Below, in pieces: positions 24,053-32,347 of a stretch of DNA of 64,000 nt (positions are counted from its first letter, which is position 1; each line of letters opens with the position of its first letter). Location: NCBI RefSeq assembly GCF_022808695.1, contig NZ_JAKZKW010000016.1:1-64000 (forward strand). The letters run 5' to 3'. The translations under genes were made by a program, and so were the position numbers. Below the pieces are notes generated by a model, which was not told the origin of the DNA, searched no databases, and saw nothing but the letters and a program-made list of their open reading frames with translations. This stretch comes from Fundidesulfovibrio soli. Its GTDB lineage: Bacteria; Desulfobacterota; Desulfovibrionia; Desulfovibrionales; Desulfovibrionaceae.

Positions 24053-25813
24053 TCAAGCGCCGGGCTGACCGATGGGGATGCGGACCCTGAACACCGCCCC
24101 CGGGCCGGATTCCACAGTGAGGCGCCCATGCAGCTGTTCGGTCAGCAGCGTGACGATCTGCAGGCCCAGGGTGTTCGCCCCGGCCAGGTCGAAGTCCGGG
24201 GGCAGGCCCGCGCCGTCGTCGGCCACGGTGGCCTCCAGGTGGCCGCCGTCCAGGCTCAGGCGCACCCGCACCTCTCCGACGGACCTGTCCCTGAGCCCGT
24301 GCTTGATGGCGTTGGTGACCAGTTCGTTCATGATCAGCCCGAAGGGGATTGCCTTGTCCAGGCTCAGGGACACGTCCGGCAGCTCCATGACAAGGCTGAC
24401 GTCCCTGCCGGCCATGTAGGTGGCCACCAGCCTGGGCACGAACTGCTCCAGGTAGGCCTTGAGGTCTATCTCGCTGAAATCCCGCGAGTGATAGAGCTGC
24501 TCGTGGATCAGAGCCATGGAGGCGATCCGGCCCCTGCCTTCCAGCAGCGCCGCCTTGGCTTCGGGGTTGTTCAACCCCTGCTCCTGGATGCTCAGCAGGC
24601 TGGAGATGATCTGGAGGTTGTTTTTCACCCTGTGGTGGATCTCGCGCAGGAGGATGTCCTTCTCCTTGAGGGATGCGGTCATCTCCCGTTCGGCCTGCTT
24701 GCGCCCGGTGATGTCGCGGGCCACGCCGATGAGCCGCGGTTCCGGCCCTAGCTCGAAATACGCCACGCGGACTTCGACGGGGAATACCCCGCCGTCCTTG
24801 CGGCGATGCTCGGTCTCGAAGGAGGTCGTGCGGTCCTCCGCCATGTGCCGGGAGAACTCCTCGAAGGCTTCCGGCGTGTAGGCGGCATCCAGGTCGGGCA
24901 CGCTCATGCCGGAGAACTCCTGCCGCGAGAAGCCGGTCTGGCGCAGGGCCTCGTTGTTCACCCCCAGCAGACGGCCCTTGATGTCCGTGAGATAGATGGC
25001 GTCGCCGGCGTTTTCGAACACGGCGCGGAAAAGCGCCTCGCTCTCGCGGATTCTCTCCTCCGATTCCCGCAGGGCCAGCTCGGCTGCGTTTCGATGCTGC
25101 TCGTGCCGCACAAGCAGCAGGAACATGGTCAGGATGAGGCCGGACCCGGCCAGGAATATCCCGCTGTAGCGGATGGCCGTGCCCCTCGCCGTGCTGGCGA
25201 GCGACTGCGCGTACTTGTCCAGGGGCACTGTCACGCTGATGCCGCCGCGGATCTCGCCCAGTTTGTACCCCTGCTTGGCGTGGCACTTCAGGCAGGGCTC
25301 CTCCGTGACCATGGGCCGCATGAAGCGCATGACCTCGCGGCCATCGTCCACGGCGAGCTCGTGGAACTCCCCGACGCCCCGCTTGAAGGATTCCAGCGCC
25401 TTGGCCTCCCAGGCAGTGGGGGCGTTCGCGGGCCTGATGGGCTCCAGGCTGGTGATGTGGGCCTTAAGCCCGGCGTCCTCGTGCATGACGCCGTGCACCA
25501 TGCGCGTCATGTAGGCGGGGTTGATCAGGGTGAGCTTCCTGCCCGATTCGGTGACGGGGTCCCTGTCAGGCACGTCGAGGTAGGGGTTCGGAAGCAGGGT
25601 CTCGGTTATCTCGGCGTAGAGCCCGCCCATGCGCGCTGCCCAGCGGCGGTAGGTGACGTCCTTCTCGTAGGCCATGCGAGCCTCCACCAGGGCCAGTTCC
25701 CTGGTGGATTCCACGTCGTTTCGCAGGGCCATGTAATACAGGTAATATGTGAAGCCGGACCAACACCCGAAGACGACCAGAATCAGCAGGACCAGTCTGC
25801 GGGGCGGGTTCAT
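24053..25813 (-). CDS. sensor histidine kinase with periplasmic haem-c (Tll0287-like) domain and PAS domain
   Basis: The 586-residue protein has a first membrane helix (about 7-28), a periplasmic domain (30-205) of the Tll0287-like/DUF3365 type with a CLKCH haem-attachment motif at about 174-178, a second helix (about 216-235), a PAS domain (about 258-375), and a HisKA_2-type dimerisation domain with REIHHRVKNNLQIIS (phosphorylated histidine near 394) plus a HATPase domain with MNELVTNAIKHG. This family of kinases often signals to separate regulators. The CxxCH motif implies covalent haem c and thus sensing of redox state, O2 or NO, by inference. ATG at 25813 places the membrane helix at the N-terminus; an in-frame ATG 153 bases earlier would add a proline-rich tail. 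Confidence 0.85.
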   Translation of the reverse strand: MNPPRRLVLLILVVFGCWSGFTYYLYYMALRNDVESTRELALVEARMAYEKDVTYRRWAARMGGLYAEITETLLPNPYLDVPDRDPVTESGRKLTLINPAYMTRMVHGVMHEDAGLKAHITSLEPIRPANAPTAWEAKALESFKRGVGEFHELAVDDGREVMRFMRPMVTEEPCLKCHAKQGYKLGEIRGGISVTVPLDKYAQSLASTARGTAIRYSGIFLAGSGLILTMFLLLVRHEQHRNAAELALRESEERIRESEALFRAVFENAGDAIYLTDIKGRLLGVNNEALRQTGFSRQEFSGMSVPDLDAAYTPEAFEEFSRHMAEDRTTSFETEHRRKDGGVFPVEVRVAYFELGPEPRLIGVARDITGRKQAEREMTASLKEKDILLREIHHRVKNNLQIISSLLSIQEQGLNNPEAKAALLEGRGRIASMALIHEQLYHSRDFSEIDLKAYLEQFVPRLVATYMAGRDVSLVMELPDVSLSLDKAIPFGLIMNELVTNAIKHGLRDRSVGEVRVRLSLDGGHLEATVADDGAGLPPDFDLAGANTLGLQIVTLLTEQLHGRLTVESGPGAVFRVRIPIGQPGA

Positions 25814-26056
25814 GGGCTGGCCCCTGCACCCGGGGAGCGCGACGAGATGTGGGAGGACCGCGGGCGGAGCTGCCGCGGGCGCGCCCAGGACGCTGGACGG
25901 GGCCGCAGGAGGGCGGCCTGTCCTGAGCATGCGGGTCTGGCGCCCGGTATCTGATGCATTGCCCATCCCATGGTGGATTCCGGGGCGCGAAGTGCGGGCG
26001 CGCTGTGTATCCTTACCAATATGTTAAGTGAGAACAACTTGTGTTATATAATATCC

Positions 26057-26308
26057 CACATGCCAGCGGCGGAGTCAATCTGAGGCCGGGGTCCCGTGTT
26101 TTACGGCCAGAGCCAACGCGGGCGGCCTCCGGAATCCTCGGCATCGGGCGCCAGTCCGTCGGGGGGACGCCCTGTCCCCAGGGGGGCGCCTTGACAGCCG
26201 GAAGCAGGCTGGTATCGAGGGACAATCCCCATCTCCGAGGAGACCGGCGCTGCCGCCGGAAAACGGCGGGCTCGGAGGTGAACCTGTGAAACCCAAGGGG
26301 AGGCAGTC
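26057..26308 (+). ncRNA. long structured 5' leader of the peroxiredoxin gene (candidate cis-regulatory RNA)
   Basis: The only AT-rich, promoter-like stretch upstream (about 26010-26056, with TATAAT at 26046) implies a leader of about 250 bases. It is GC-rich and folds well: a GGGGGAC/GTCCCC hairpin near 26165-26190, CAGCC/GGCTG near 26195-26212, and a perfect 10-bp stem CATCTCCGAG/CTCGGAGGTG enclosing CCGCCG/CGGCGG, ending about 20 bases before the ribosome site. I do not recognise a known riboswitch class. The element could also be only a stable leader. Confidence 0.4.
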
Positions 26309-26968
26309 ATGACCTTGCGCATCAACAGCGAAGCCCCGGACTTCACCGCGGAGACAACGGAGGGCACCATCCGCTTCCACGACTGGATCGGTGACGGCTG
26401 GGCGATCCTGTTCTCACACCCCAAGGACTACACACCGGTCTGCACCACCGAACTCGGCTACATGGCCGGCCTCAAGCCGGAATTCGACAAGCGCAACTGC
26501 AAGATCATCGGGCTGAGCGTGGACCCGGTGAGCGACCATGTGAAATGGGCCAAGGATATCGAGGAGACCCAGGGGCACGCCGTCACCTATCCGATGATCG
26601 GCGACACGGACCTGGCCATCGCGAAGCTCTACGACATGCTCGAGGAGGACGACGGCACCTCGGCGCAGGGACGCACGGCGGCCAACAACGCCACCGTCCG
26701 CTCCGTGTTCCTCATCGGGCCTGACAAGAGGATCAAGGCCATGCTCACCTATCCGATGAGCTCCGGCCGAAACTTCGACGAGGTGCTGCGGCTTCTCGAT
26801 TCGTGCCAGCTCACGGCCAGACACAAGGTGGCCACGCCGGTCAACTGGAAACAGGGCGAGGACGTCATCATCATTCCCTCGGTCTCCGACGCCGAGGCCA
26901 AGGAAAAGTACCCGGCCGGCTGGAAGGCGCCGAAACCCTACATCCGGATCGTGGCGCAGCCGAAATAG
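26309..26968 (+). CDS. 1-Cys peroxiredoxin (Prx6 type)
   Basis: The enzyme reduces hydrogen peroxide, alkyl hydroperoxides or peroxynitrite with a single active cysteine. The 219-residue length and the long C-terminal domain are typical of the Prx6 group. The active site is HPKDYTPVCTTELG (peroxidatic Cys near 45), preceded by FTAETTEGTIRFHDW. The conserved C-terminal part includes VATPVNWKQGEDVIIIPSVSD. No second resolving cysteine is placed as in 2-Cys enzymes. An AAGGGGAGG ribosome site precedes ATG at 26309. It stands alone; a long structured leader lies upstream and a weak hairpin follows at about 27092-27114. Confidence 0.92.
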   Translation: MTLRINSEAPDFTAETTEGTIRFHDWIGDGWAILFSHPKDYTPVCTTELGYMAGLKPEFDKRNCKIIGLSVDPVSDHVKWAKDIEETQGHAVTYPMIGDTDLAIAKLYDMLEEDDGTSAQGRTAANNATVRSVFLIGPDKRIKAMLTYPMSSGRNFDEVLRLLDSCQLTARHKVATPVNWKQGEDVIIIPSVSDAEAKEKYPAGWKAPKPYIRIVAQPK

Positions 26969-27404
26969 GGCCGTTCCCCTGCCGCCTGGGAGCGCCCCGG
27001 GCGGGGGAGCGGAACCCGCGGCCCATGCCCCGGTGAGGCGGCCCCAGGGCGGCCCGGCCCGAACCGGCCGTACTCACAGGGGAAAAAAATATGGATCCCG
27101 ATCCTTCCGGGATCACGGCGATTTTGTGACAGACGCCGCTAAAGGGCCTTCCGGGCGGGAGATTATTTTCTTGCGAGGGGCTGTGGGTGGGGTATGAGGG
27201 AATCAATGCTGAAGGCGGTCTTCGGCAGGCGTCGGAACGGCAACGGAGGGTAGCGGTCGTTAATTCCAGGCACCATAACGGGCGAGTGAGCGCCCCAGCG
27301 AGGATTCGTCGAAGCGCGCCCCAGTCCCCCGAGAGACTGCGGGGACCCTGCCGGGAAACGGCAAGCGCAACAAGGCGGATCCTCTTTTTTTGCCTCCCCG
27401 CGCC
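26969..27404. other. spacer after the peroxiredoxin gene; possible small RNA
   Basis: The 436 bases lie between convergent genes. An 8-bp hairpin (GATCCCG/CGGGATC, about 27092-27114) may end the peroxiredoxin transcript. Further on, 27180-27400 holds several tandem hairpins and a T7 run at its plus-strand end. No protein frame looks genuine. Confidence 0.5.
27185..27396 (+). ncRNA. candidate structured small RNA
   Basis: Reading the plus strand, successive small hairpins (GGGCG/CGCCC near 27280-27295, GTCCCC/GGGGAC near 27321-27345, GCCG/CGGC near 27349-27362) are followed by GGATCCTCTTTTTTT at 27382-27396. There is no clear match to 6S, SRP, tmRNA, RNase P or a known riboswitch. The promoter is not evident, so this is a tentative call. 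Confidence 0.3.
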
Positions 27405-28061
27405 TTACTCTCCCTTGGCGGCTTTCCTGGCGGCCTTGGCGCGGGCGGCGGCCTCCTTCTTCTTGAGCAGCGGACGGATGGCCTCCATGGCCAGATACAG
27501 CTCCCTGCTGACCCAGGCGTCGGTTGCCGCGTAGCAGACCTGCGCGGGGCTCAGACAGCTGGCCTCCCAGTTGGTCAGCCGGGCCTTCTTGGAGACGCGC
27601 AACCCCAGAAGGCCCGCCGCCAGGTTGCGCAGCCCCGTCACGGGCCAGCCGAACTTCTTGGCCCACTCCCCCACATCCTCGAAACGTTTCGGCGCCACGG
27701 GGCCCAGCTTGCCCAGGGCGGTGAGGTCGTCGCGCACGGCCACCCCGGCCTTGACCACGGCTTCGTTCCCAAGAACGGCCGTCAGCTCGCTCCAGGCCGC
27801 GAAGGCTCCGGGGCGCACCAGCACCACCAGCTCGGCCCCGGCCAGCTGCACCAGGGAGGGCAGGTAGTTGACCCCGCGCTTGAACGTGGGGCGCGTTTCG
27901 GTGTCGAAGCCCAGCACGGCCTCTCCGCCCAGGCGCTCCAGTGCGCGAAGGGCCTCGTCCGGGGTCTGTGCGATGACGACCTCGCCCTCGTAGCGCGCCT
28001 GTGGCAGGGCGGCCAACTCTTCGGGCAGCATGGCGCGGGGTGGTTCGAAGGGGGTGTTCAT
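27405..28061 (-). CDS. 3'-5' exonuclease, RNase D / DEDDy family
   Basis: The 218-residue protein is a single DEDD exonuclease domain without the HRDC domains of full RNase D. The metal-binding motifs are GFDTETRPTF (Exo I), VKAGVAVRDDLTAL (Exo II) and CYAATDAWVSREL (Exo III with the tyrosine of the DEDDy type). The lysine/alanine-rich tail may bind nucleic acid. Such short forms trim 3' ends of RNA or DNA. ATG at 28061 lies 5 bases after the stop of the upstream O-acetylation gene, with GGAGCAG as ribosome site, so it is at the end of that operon; a functional link is not apparent. Confidence 0.85.
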   Translation of the reverse strand: MNTPFEPPRAMLPEELAALPQARYEGEVVIAQTPDEALRALERLGGEAVLGFDTETRPTFKRGVNYLPSLVQLAGAELVVLVRPGAFAAWSELTAVLGNEAVVKAGVAVRDDLTALGKLGPVAPKRFEDVGEWAKKFGWPVTGLRNLAAGLLGLRVSKKARLTNWEASCLSPAQVCYAATDAWVSRELYLAMEAIRPLLKKKEAAARAKAARKAAKGE

Positions 28062-28065
28062 GGCG

Positions 28066-29253
28066 TCACTGCTCCATGGGCAGAGCGGAAGGAGGGGGTG
28101 GTTGGGTGAAATAGCGCTCCACGAACTCGTCGATGACGATGTCGGGCTTCTCATCCAGGATGATCTGGGGCTTGAAGCCGCGCACGTGCACCGCGTCCGT
28201 GGGGAAGGGCCAGACGAACACCATGCGCGAGAAGTGTTCAGCCAGGAAGGGGATGACCTCGTGCACGAAGGAGTCGCGGAGAACCACGGTCCTGGGCAGG
28301 GAGGCGTCCTCGTTCTCGTAGATGGAGAGCGGCTGGAACTCGTTGAGCCCGGCCTCGCGGCCGGTGGTCTCCCGGGCCTTGCGCGGCGAGAGCGGCTCCA
28401 TGGTCACCACGTTCTCGGTGTAGATGTCGCTCATGGCGATCATGCCGGCCAGGCCGCCCTTGAGGCCCGGGCGCTCGCCCACCGCGTAGTCCGAAAGCGG
28501 CGCGGGCTTGAGGTTCGGGAAGTATTTTTGGAGCCTGGACGCGATCTCCTGGTAGGCGAAGAAGGCGCCGAACGGCGTCCAGTGACTGTCCGTGCGGTAG
28601 AATGCGGTGCCATTGGCCCGGGCCTCGCGCAGTGCGGGGCGCAGGTCCACCACGTCGATGCCAGCGCTGGTCAGGGCCTGGACCATCTGGTCCATCTTGT
28701 TGAAAGGCCGGGCCTTGGTGAAGCGCTTCGGGATGTAATCCGGGTAGATGCTCACCTTGTTGGGGGCCACCACCACCATGTAGCGGATGCCTTTCTCGGC
28801 CAGCCAGTCGCGCCGGGTGCGGAAGATGTTCACCCAGATGTCGAGCTGCCCGGGAGTCAGCGGGACGGTCACGCGCCAGTCGTTGACGACGTTGAGCTGC
28901 GGGTTCTCCTGGGCCAGGTAGAGCCAGTCGTCGTTGCCCGCCAGCACCGGGTCCCACGGCATGGAGGCCTTGAGCACCCGCACGTCGAGCAGCTGCTCCC
29001 AGCGCACCAGCACCCTGCGCAGGCCGAAGTTGCGGTCCAGCCAGTTGCGCCGCAGCTTGTAGATCACCTGCCCCACGGTGGGGAAGTCCATGCTGAAGCT
29101 GGGCATGGGGTTGGTATCGCTCTCCTGAAGGGGCACTTCGGGGTTGATCTTGAGGATGTTGGCCGTCACGGGCACGAGGATGGCCCCGATGAACACGATG
29201 GAGACCATCACTGCGACGATTCTGCTCGCCCTGCTGTTGGCTGTGTTGCCCAT
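28066..29253 (-). CDS. AlgJ/AlgX-like SGNH-type polysaccharide O-acetyltransferase component
   Basis: The 395-residue protein has one N-terminal membrane anchor (about 12-32) and a periplasmic SGNH-like domain. The typical catalytic patterns are FYRTDSHWTPFGAF (Asp and His pair near 215-225) and VVLRDSFVHEVIPFL (serine). In alginate-type systems AlgJ/AlgX takes acetyl groups passed through the membrane by the MBOAT protein AlgI and puts them on a polysaccharide. The gene starts two bases after the MBOAT gene ends, so the pair is coupled. The polymer is not known; alginate itself is unlikely because no other alginate genes are near. Confidence 0.87.
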   Translation of the reverse strand: MGNTANSRASRIVAVMVSIVFIGAILVPVTANILKINPEVPLQESDTNPMPSFSMDFPTVGQVIYKLRRNWLDRNFGLRRVLVRWEQLLDVRVLKASMPWDPVLAGNDDWLYLAQENPQLNVVNDWRVTVPLTPGQLDIWVNIFRTRRDWLAEKGIRYMVVVAPNKVSIYPDYIPKRFTKARPFNKMDQMVQALTSAGIDVVDLRPALREARANGTAFYRTDSHWTPFGAFFAYQEIASRLQKYFPNLKPAPLSDYAVGERPGLKGGLAGMIAMSDIYTENVVTMEPLSPRKARETTGREAGLNEFQPLSIYENEDASLPRTVVLRDSFVHEVIPFLAEHFSRMVFVWPFPTDAVHVRGFKPQIILDEKPDIVIDEFVERYFTQPPPPSALPMEQ

Positions 29254-29255
29254 GC

Positions 29256-30710
29256 TCAGAACTGGAAATAGATGAAAGGATTGTGCGTGCCGCTGGCCAG
29301 CGCCATGCAGGAGAGCAGCAGGATTGAGGGCATGGCCACCAGGCCGGTGAGGGCGTCGACAAAGGGGCCGTAGAAGAAGCTGCCGGTGCGCTCCAGCATA
29401 CGCGTGCGCCAGGCGGCCAGCCAGGGGATCACGGGCGCGGAGCCGACCACGGCCAGCACCAGCACGATGGCGACCTTGGGGTTGATGAACAGGCCGGGGT
29501 GCCACTCCATGCCGGTGCCGGTGCCCAGCCCCGCCATGGCCTTGAGGAAGGCAGTGGCCTGATCCAGGTTTTCGGCCCGGAAGAACACCCAGCCCACCAT
29601 GACCACCAGCATGGTGTATGCGTGGGCCAGCGGGCTCCATGCCTTGTCCATCCAGGCCCCGAAGCGGGTGCGCTCCAGGCCCAGGAAGAAACCGTGGAAC
29701 AGGCCCCAGATGATGAAGCTCCAGCTGGCTCCGTGCCACAGCCCGCACAGGAAGAAGACCAGCACCAGGTTGAAGGTGACGCGCGCGTTGGAGCAGCGGT
29801 TGCCCCCCAGCGGAATGTAGAGGTAGTCGCGGTACCAGGTGGAGAGCGAGATGTGCCAGCGCCGCCAGAACTCGCGGATGTTGCGGGAGATGTAGGGGTA
29901 GTTGAAGTTCTCCAGGAACTTGAAGCCGAACATGTGCGCCAGGCCGATGGCCATGTCGGAGTATCCGGAGAAGTCGAAATAGATCTGCAGGGTGTAGTAG
30001 AGCACGCCCAGCCAGGCCACGGAGGTGGTCAGCTGGTCGGCGGGCACGGCGAAAATCTTGTCGGCGGGCAGGGCCACCACGTTGGCGATGAGCACCTTCT
30101 TGCCCAGGCCGGTGACGAAGCGCTGCACGCCGTAGGCGAAGCGCTCCACGGTGACGGTGCGCCCGGAGAGCTGGCTCGCGATGTCCTTGTAGCGGACGAT
30201 GGGGCCGGCCACCAGCTGCGGGAACAGGGCGATGTAGAGCGCCAGCTGGCCGAGCGAGGCGTTGGGCGGGGTCTGCCGGCGGTAGATGTCCATCAGGTAG
30301 GAGATGCAGTGGAACGTGAAGAAGGAGACGCCGATGGGCAGGTGGACCTTGCCCACGTCGATGGGCTGCAGCCCCAGCGGTATCACCCCGAAATGATTGA
30401 GGTTGTCAACGATGAAGTTGGTGTATTTGAAGACCACCAGCAGGGTGATGTTGAAGGCGATGGCCAGCCCGATCTGAAGTTTGGCCGAGGAGGTGCGGTG
30501 GGCGTTGTGCACCCAAAGCCCGAACCAGAAGTTGGCCAGGATCGAGATGGCCATGACGATGGTGTAGGCCCCCTCGCCCCAGGCGTAGAACACGAAGCTG
30601 GCCGCCAGCAGCAGGGTGTTGCGAATCTTGAGGGTGGATGCGCCGACATAGTAGAGCAGCAGCACCAGTGGCAGAAAATAGAAAAGAAATGATGCGGAAC
30701 TGAAGACCAT
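29256..30710 (-). CDS. MBOAT family O-acyltransferase (AlgI-like)
   Basis: The 484-residue integral membrane protein has about ten helices and the AlgI/DltB core: FFTFHCISYLMDIYRRQ, WRRWHISLSTWYRDYLYIPLGG and LCGLWHGASWSFIIWGL with the invariant catalytic histidine. It would move acetyl groups from a cytoplasmic donor to the periplasmic AlgJ-like partner encoded next. ATG at 30710 is preceded by CAGGA; the frame upstream is not conserved. It is divergent from the GINT1-like transferase gene, and the 122 bases between hold TTGACA at 30783-30788 as the best promoter box. Confidence 0.92.
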   Translation of the reverse strand: MVFSSASFLFYFLPLVLLLYYVGASTLKIRNTLLLAASFVFYAWGEGAYTIVMAISILANFWFGLWVHNAHRTSSAKLQIGLAIAFNITLLVVFKYTNFIVDNLNHFGVIPLGLQPIDVGKVHLPIGVSFFTFHCISYLMDIYRRQTPPNASLGQLALYIALFPQLVAGPIVRYKDIASQLSGRTVTVERFAYGVQRFVTGLGKKVLIANVVALPADKIFAVPADQLTTSVAWLGVLYYTLQIYFDFSGYSDMAIGLAHMFGFKFLENFNYPYISRNIREFWRRWHISLSTWYRDYLYIPLGGNRCSNARVTFNLVLVFFLCGLWHGASWSFIIWGLFHGFFLGLERTRFGAWMDKAWSPLAHAYTMLVVMVGWVFFRAENLDQATAFLKAMAGLGTGTGMEWHPGLFINPKVAIVLVLAVVGSAPVIPWLAAWRTRMLERTGSFFYGPFVDALTGLVAMPSILLLSCMALASGTHNPFIYFQF

Positions 30711-30832
30711 GCGATCCTGCGGTGTATGGACGATTTGATGCTTGCCCGATGGGTGGTTGCCCCTTACCCGATGGACGGGCTTTTGACAACTCCCGCCCCG
30801 GGAGGCTAGCAACCGGGCCGAAGGAGTCGCCC

Positions 30833-32347
30833 ATGCACAACGATTCGCCGCGCATCGCCGTGGCCAGCCCCGCCTCCGTGGCCGGTGCCTGGCAGAAGGC
30901 CGCCCTGACCGCGCTGGGTCCGGCGGGCATCCCCGTGGCCCTGCCGGGGGCCGCCGTCAGCCGGCCGTGGCTGCCAGCGCCCTGGGGCCTGTTCCTGCGC
31001 CGGGATACGTCCGCGACCGAAGCCGCTTGCCTCGCCGCGCCCGAAGCCTCGGGCGCGGACCTGCTGCTGTGTCCCCCCGGATACCGGGACGGTGCGCGAC
31101 TGGCGGCCGATTTTCCGCTGGGCGTCCTCGAAGTGGAGGCCTTCCACCCCGCCCTGGCTGGCGACGGCGCGCTGGAGGGGCGCGTGCTCTGGCGCAGAGC
31201 CACCGCCCCGGGCAGGCTGGAGACGCGCCTGGCCGCAAGCGTGGCCACCTGCATGGAAGGCCCCCTGCCCGGAGGCTGGGCCGCCAACCATCTGGCCAAG
31301 CTCTCCCGCGCGCCCGCCGGAATTCTGGCGCGCATGGGCGCGAACCCCGAAACGTTGTGGAATGCCTGCCCGCCCTGCGAGCCGCTGCCGTCCTTCAATC
31401 CTTCGGCTTGGGACTGGCTCCGCTTCGCCGCCGATCTGGCCCGCTGGGGCCTGACCCGCGCCTGGCAGGACCTCCTCCACCGCCGCCAGTGGTTCCTGGC
31501 CGTGCGCCCGGGCGGCGGCGACCCCTTGAATCCGGGCTTCTCCACGCGGCCCTTCACGCCCCTGTATCCGCCCAAGGGCACGGGTTGGGCCGACCCGCTG
31601 TTCTTCAGCAGAGGCGGGCGGAGCTGGCTGTTCATCGAAGAGATACCACCCTCGGGCCGGGGCGTGATCAGCGTGATGGACTTCGACGGCAAGGCCTTCG
31701 GCCCGCCACGGCGCGTGCTGGAGGAGCCCTTCCACCTCTCCTACCCCAACGTGTTCGAGCACGGGGGCGAGGTTTACATGCTGCCCGAGACCTCGCAGGC
31801 CGGGCAGGTGCGGCTCTACCGGGCCACGGACTTCCCCGGCGGCTGGGTGCTGGACAGGGTGCTCCTGGAGGGCCTGCGCGCCGTGGACGCCACCCTGGTG
31901 GAGCACGGCGGCTCCTGGTGGCTCATGGCCAACGTGCGCGGGGAGCGCGGCTCCTCCTGGGACGAACTGCACCTCTACAAGGGGGCCTCACCCCTGGGGC
32001 CGTTCGCGCCGCACAGGCTCAACCCCGTGGTGTCGGACGTGCGGCGCGCCAGGCCCGCGGGCCGCATCGCCCGCGCGGGCGGGCGGCTGGTGCGCTACGG
32101 GCAGGACTGCTCGGGCTGGTACGGCCGGGCACTGGCCGTGATGGAGATCACCCGCCTGGACGACGACGGCTACGAGGAGAGGCCCCTGGCCCGCCTGGAG
32201 CCGGGGCTCATCGAGGGCGGCAGCTTCTGCCTCCATACTTTTGACGCCTTGCCCGGTCACGCCCCGGCGGGAGGATCACTGGCCGATGACGCCCAACCCG
32301 GGCTTGAGGTCGTTGACGGGCAGCGGCGCATTCCTCTTTGGCGCTGA
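30833..32347 (+). CDS. GINT1-like (glucosamine inositolphosphorylceramide transferase N-domain type) sugar transferase
   Basis: The 504-residue protein has a poorly conserved N-terminal third and then a five-bladed-propeller domain (about 225-470) with the pattern YPPKGTGWADPLFF, SWLFIEEIP, HLSYPNVFEHGGEVYMLPE and VDATLVEHGGSWWLMA. This matches the domain found at the N-terminus of plant GINT1 and in bacterial polysaccharide-modifying proteins, often beside formyl- or glycosyltransferases. The activity is not established. ATG at 30833 follows GAAGGAGT. It is divergent from the O-acetylation pair, suggesting a shared role in surface glycans. Its 3' end overlaps the convergent gene at 32276 by 72 bases. 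Confidence 0.65.
   Translation: MHNDSPRIAVASPASVAGAWQKAALTALGPAGIPVALPGAAVSRPWLPAPWGLFLRRDTSATEAACLAAPEASGADLLLCPPGYRDGARLAADFPLGVLEVEAFHPALAGDGALEGRVLWRRATAPGRLETRLAASVATCMEGPLPGGWAANHLAKLSRAPAGILARMGANPETLWNACPPCEPLPSFNPSAWDWLRFAADLARWGLTRAWQDLLHRRQWFLAVRPGGGDPLNPGFSTRPFTPLYPPKGTGWADPLFFSRGGRSWLFIEEIPPSGRGVISVMDFDGKAFGPPRRVLEEPFHLSYPNVFEHGGEVYMLPETSQAGQVRLYRATDFPGGWVLDRVLLEGLRAVDATLVEHGGSWWLMANVRGERGSSWDELHLYKGASPLGPFAPHRLNPVVSDVRRARPAGRIARAGGRLVRYGQDCSGWYGRALAVMEITRLDDDGYEERPLARLEPGLIEGGSFCLHTFDALPGHAPAGGSLADDAQPGLEVVDGQRRIPLWR

Noticed and set aside
26222-26290. SAH riboswitch in the peroxiredoxin leader, because of the CCGAGGAG...GCGCTGC...GGCTCGG resemblance
   Set aside because: The spacing is wrong, the pseudoknot partner is missing and the downstream gene is not in the SAH cycle. 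The match comes mainly from one GC stem.
27185-27396. 6S RNA or SRP RNA in the spacer after the peroxiredoxin gene
   Set aside because: The CCAGTCCCC piece looks like part of 6S, but the closing stem and central bulge cannot be formed, and a much better 6S candidate lies after zapA. No GGAAGG-type SRP loop is present.
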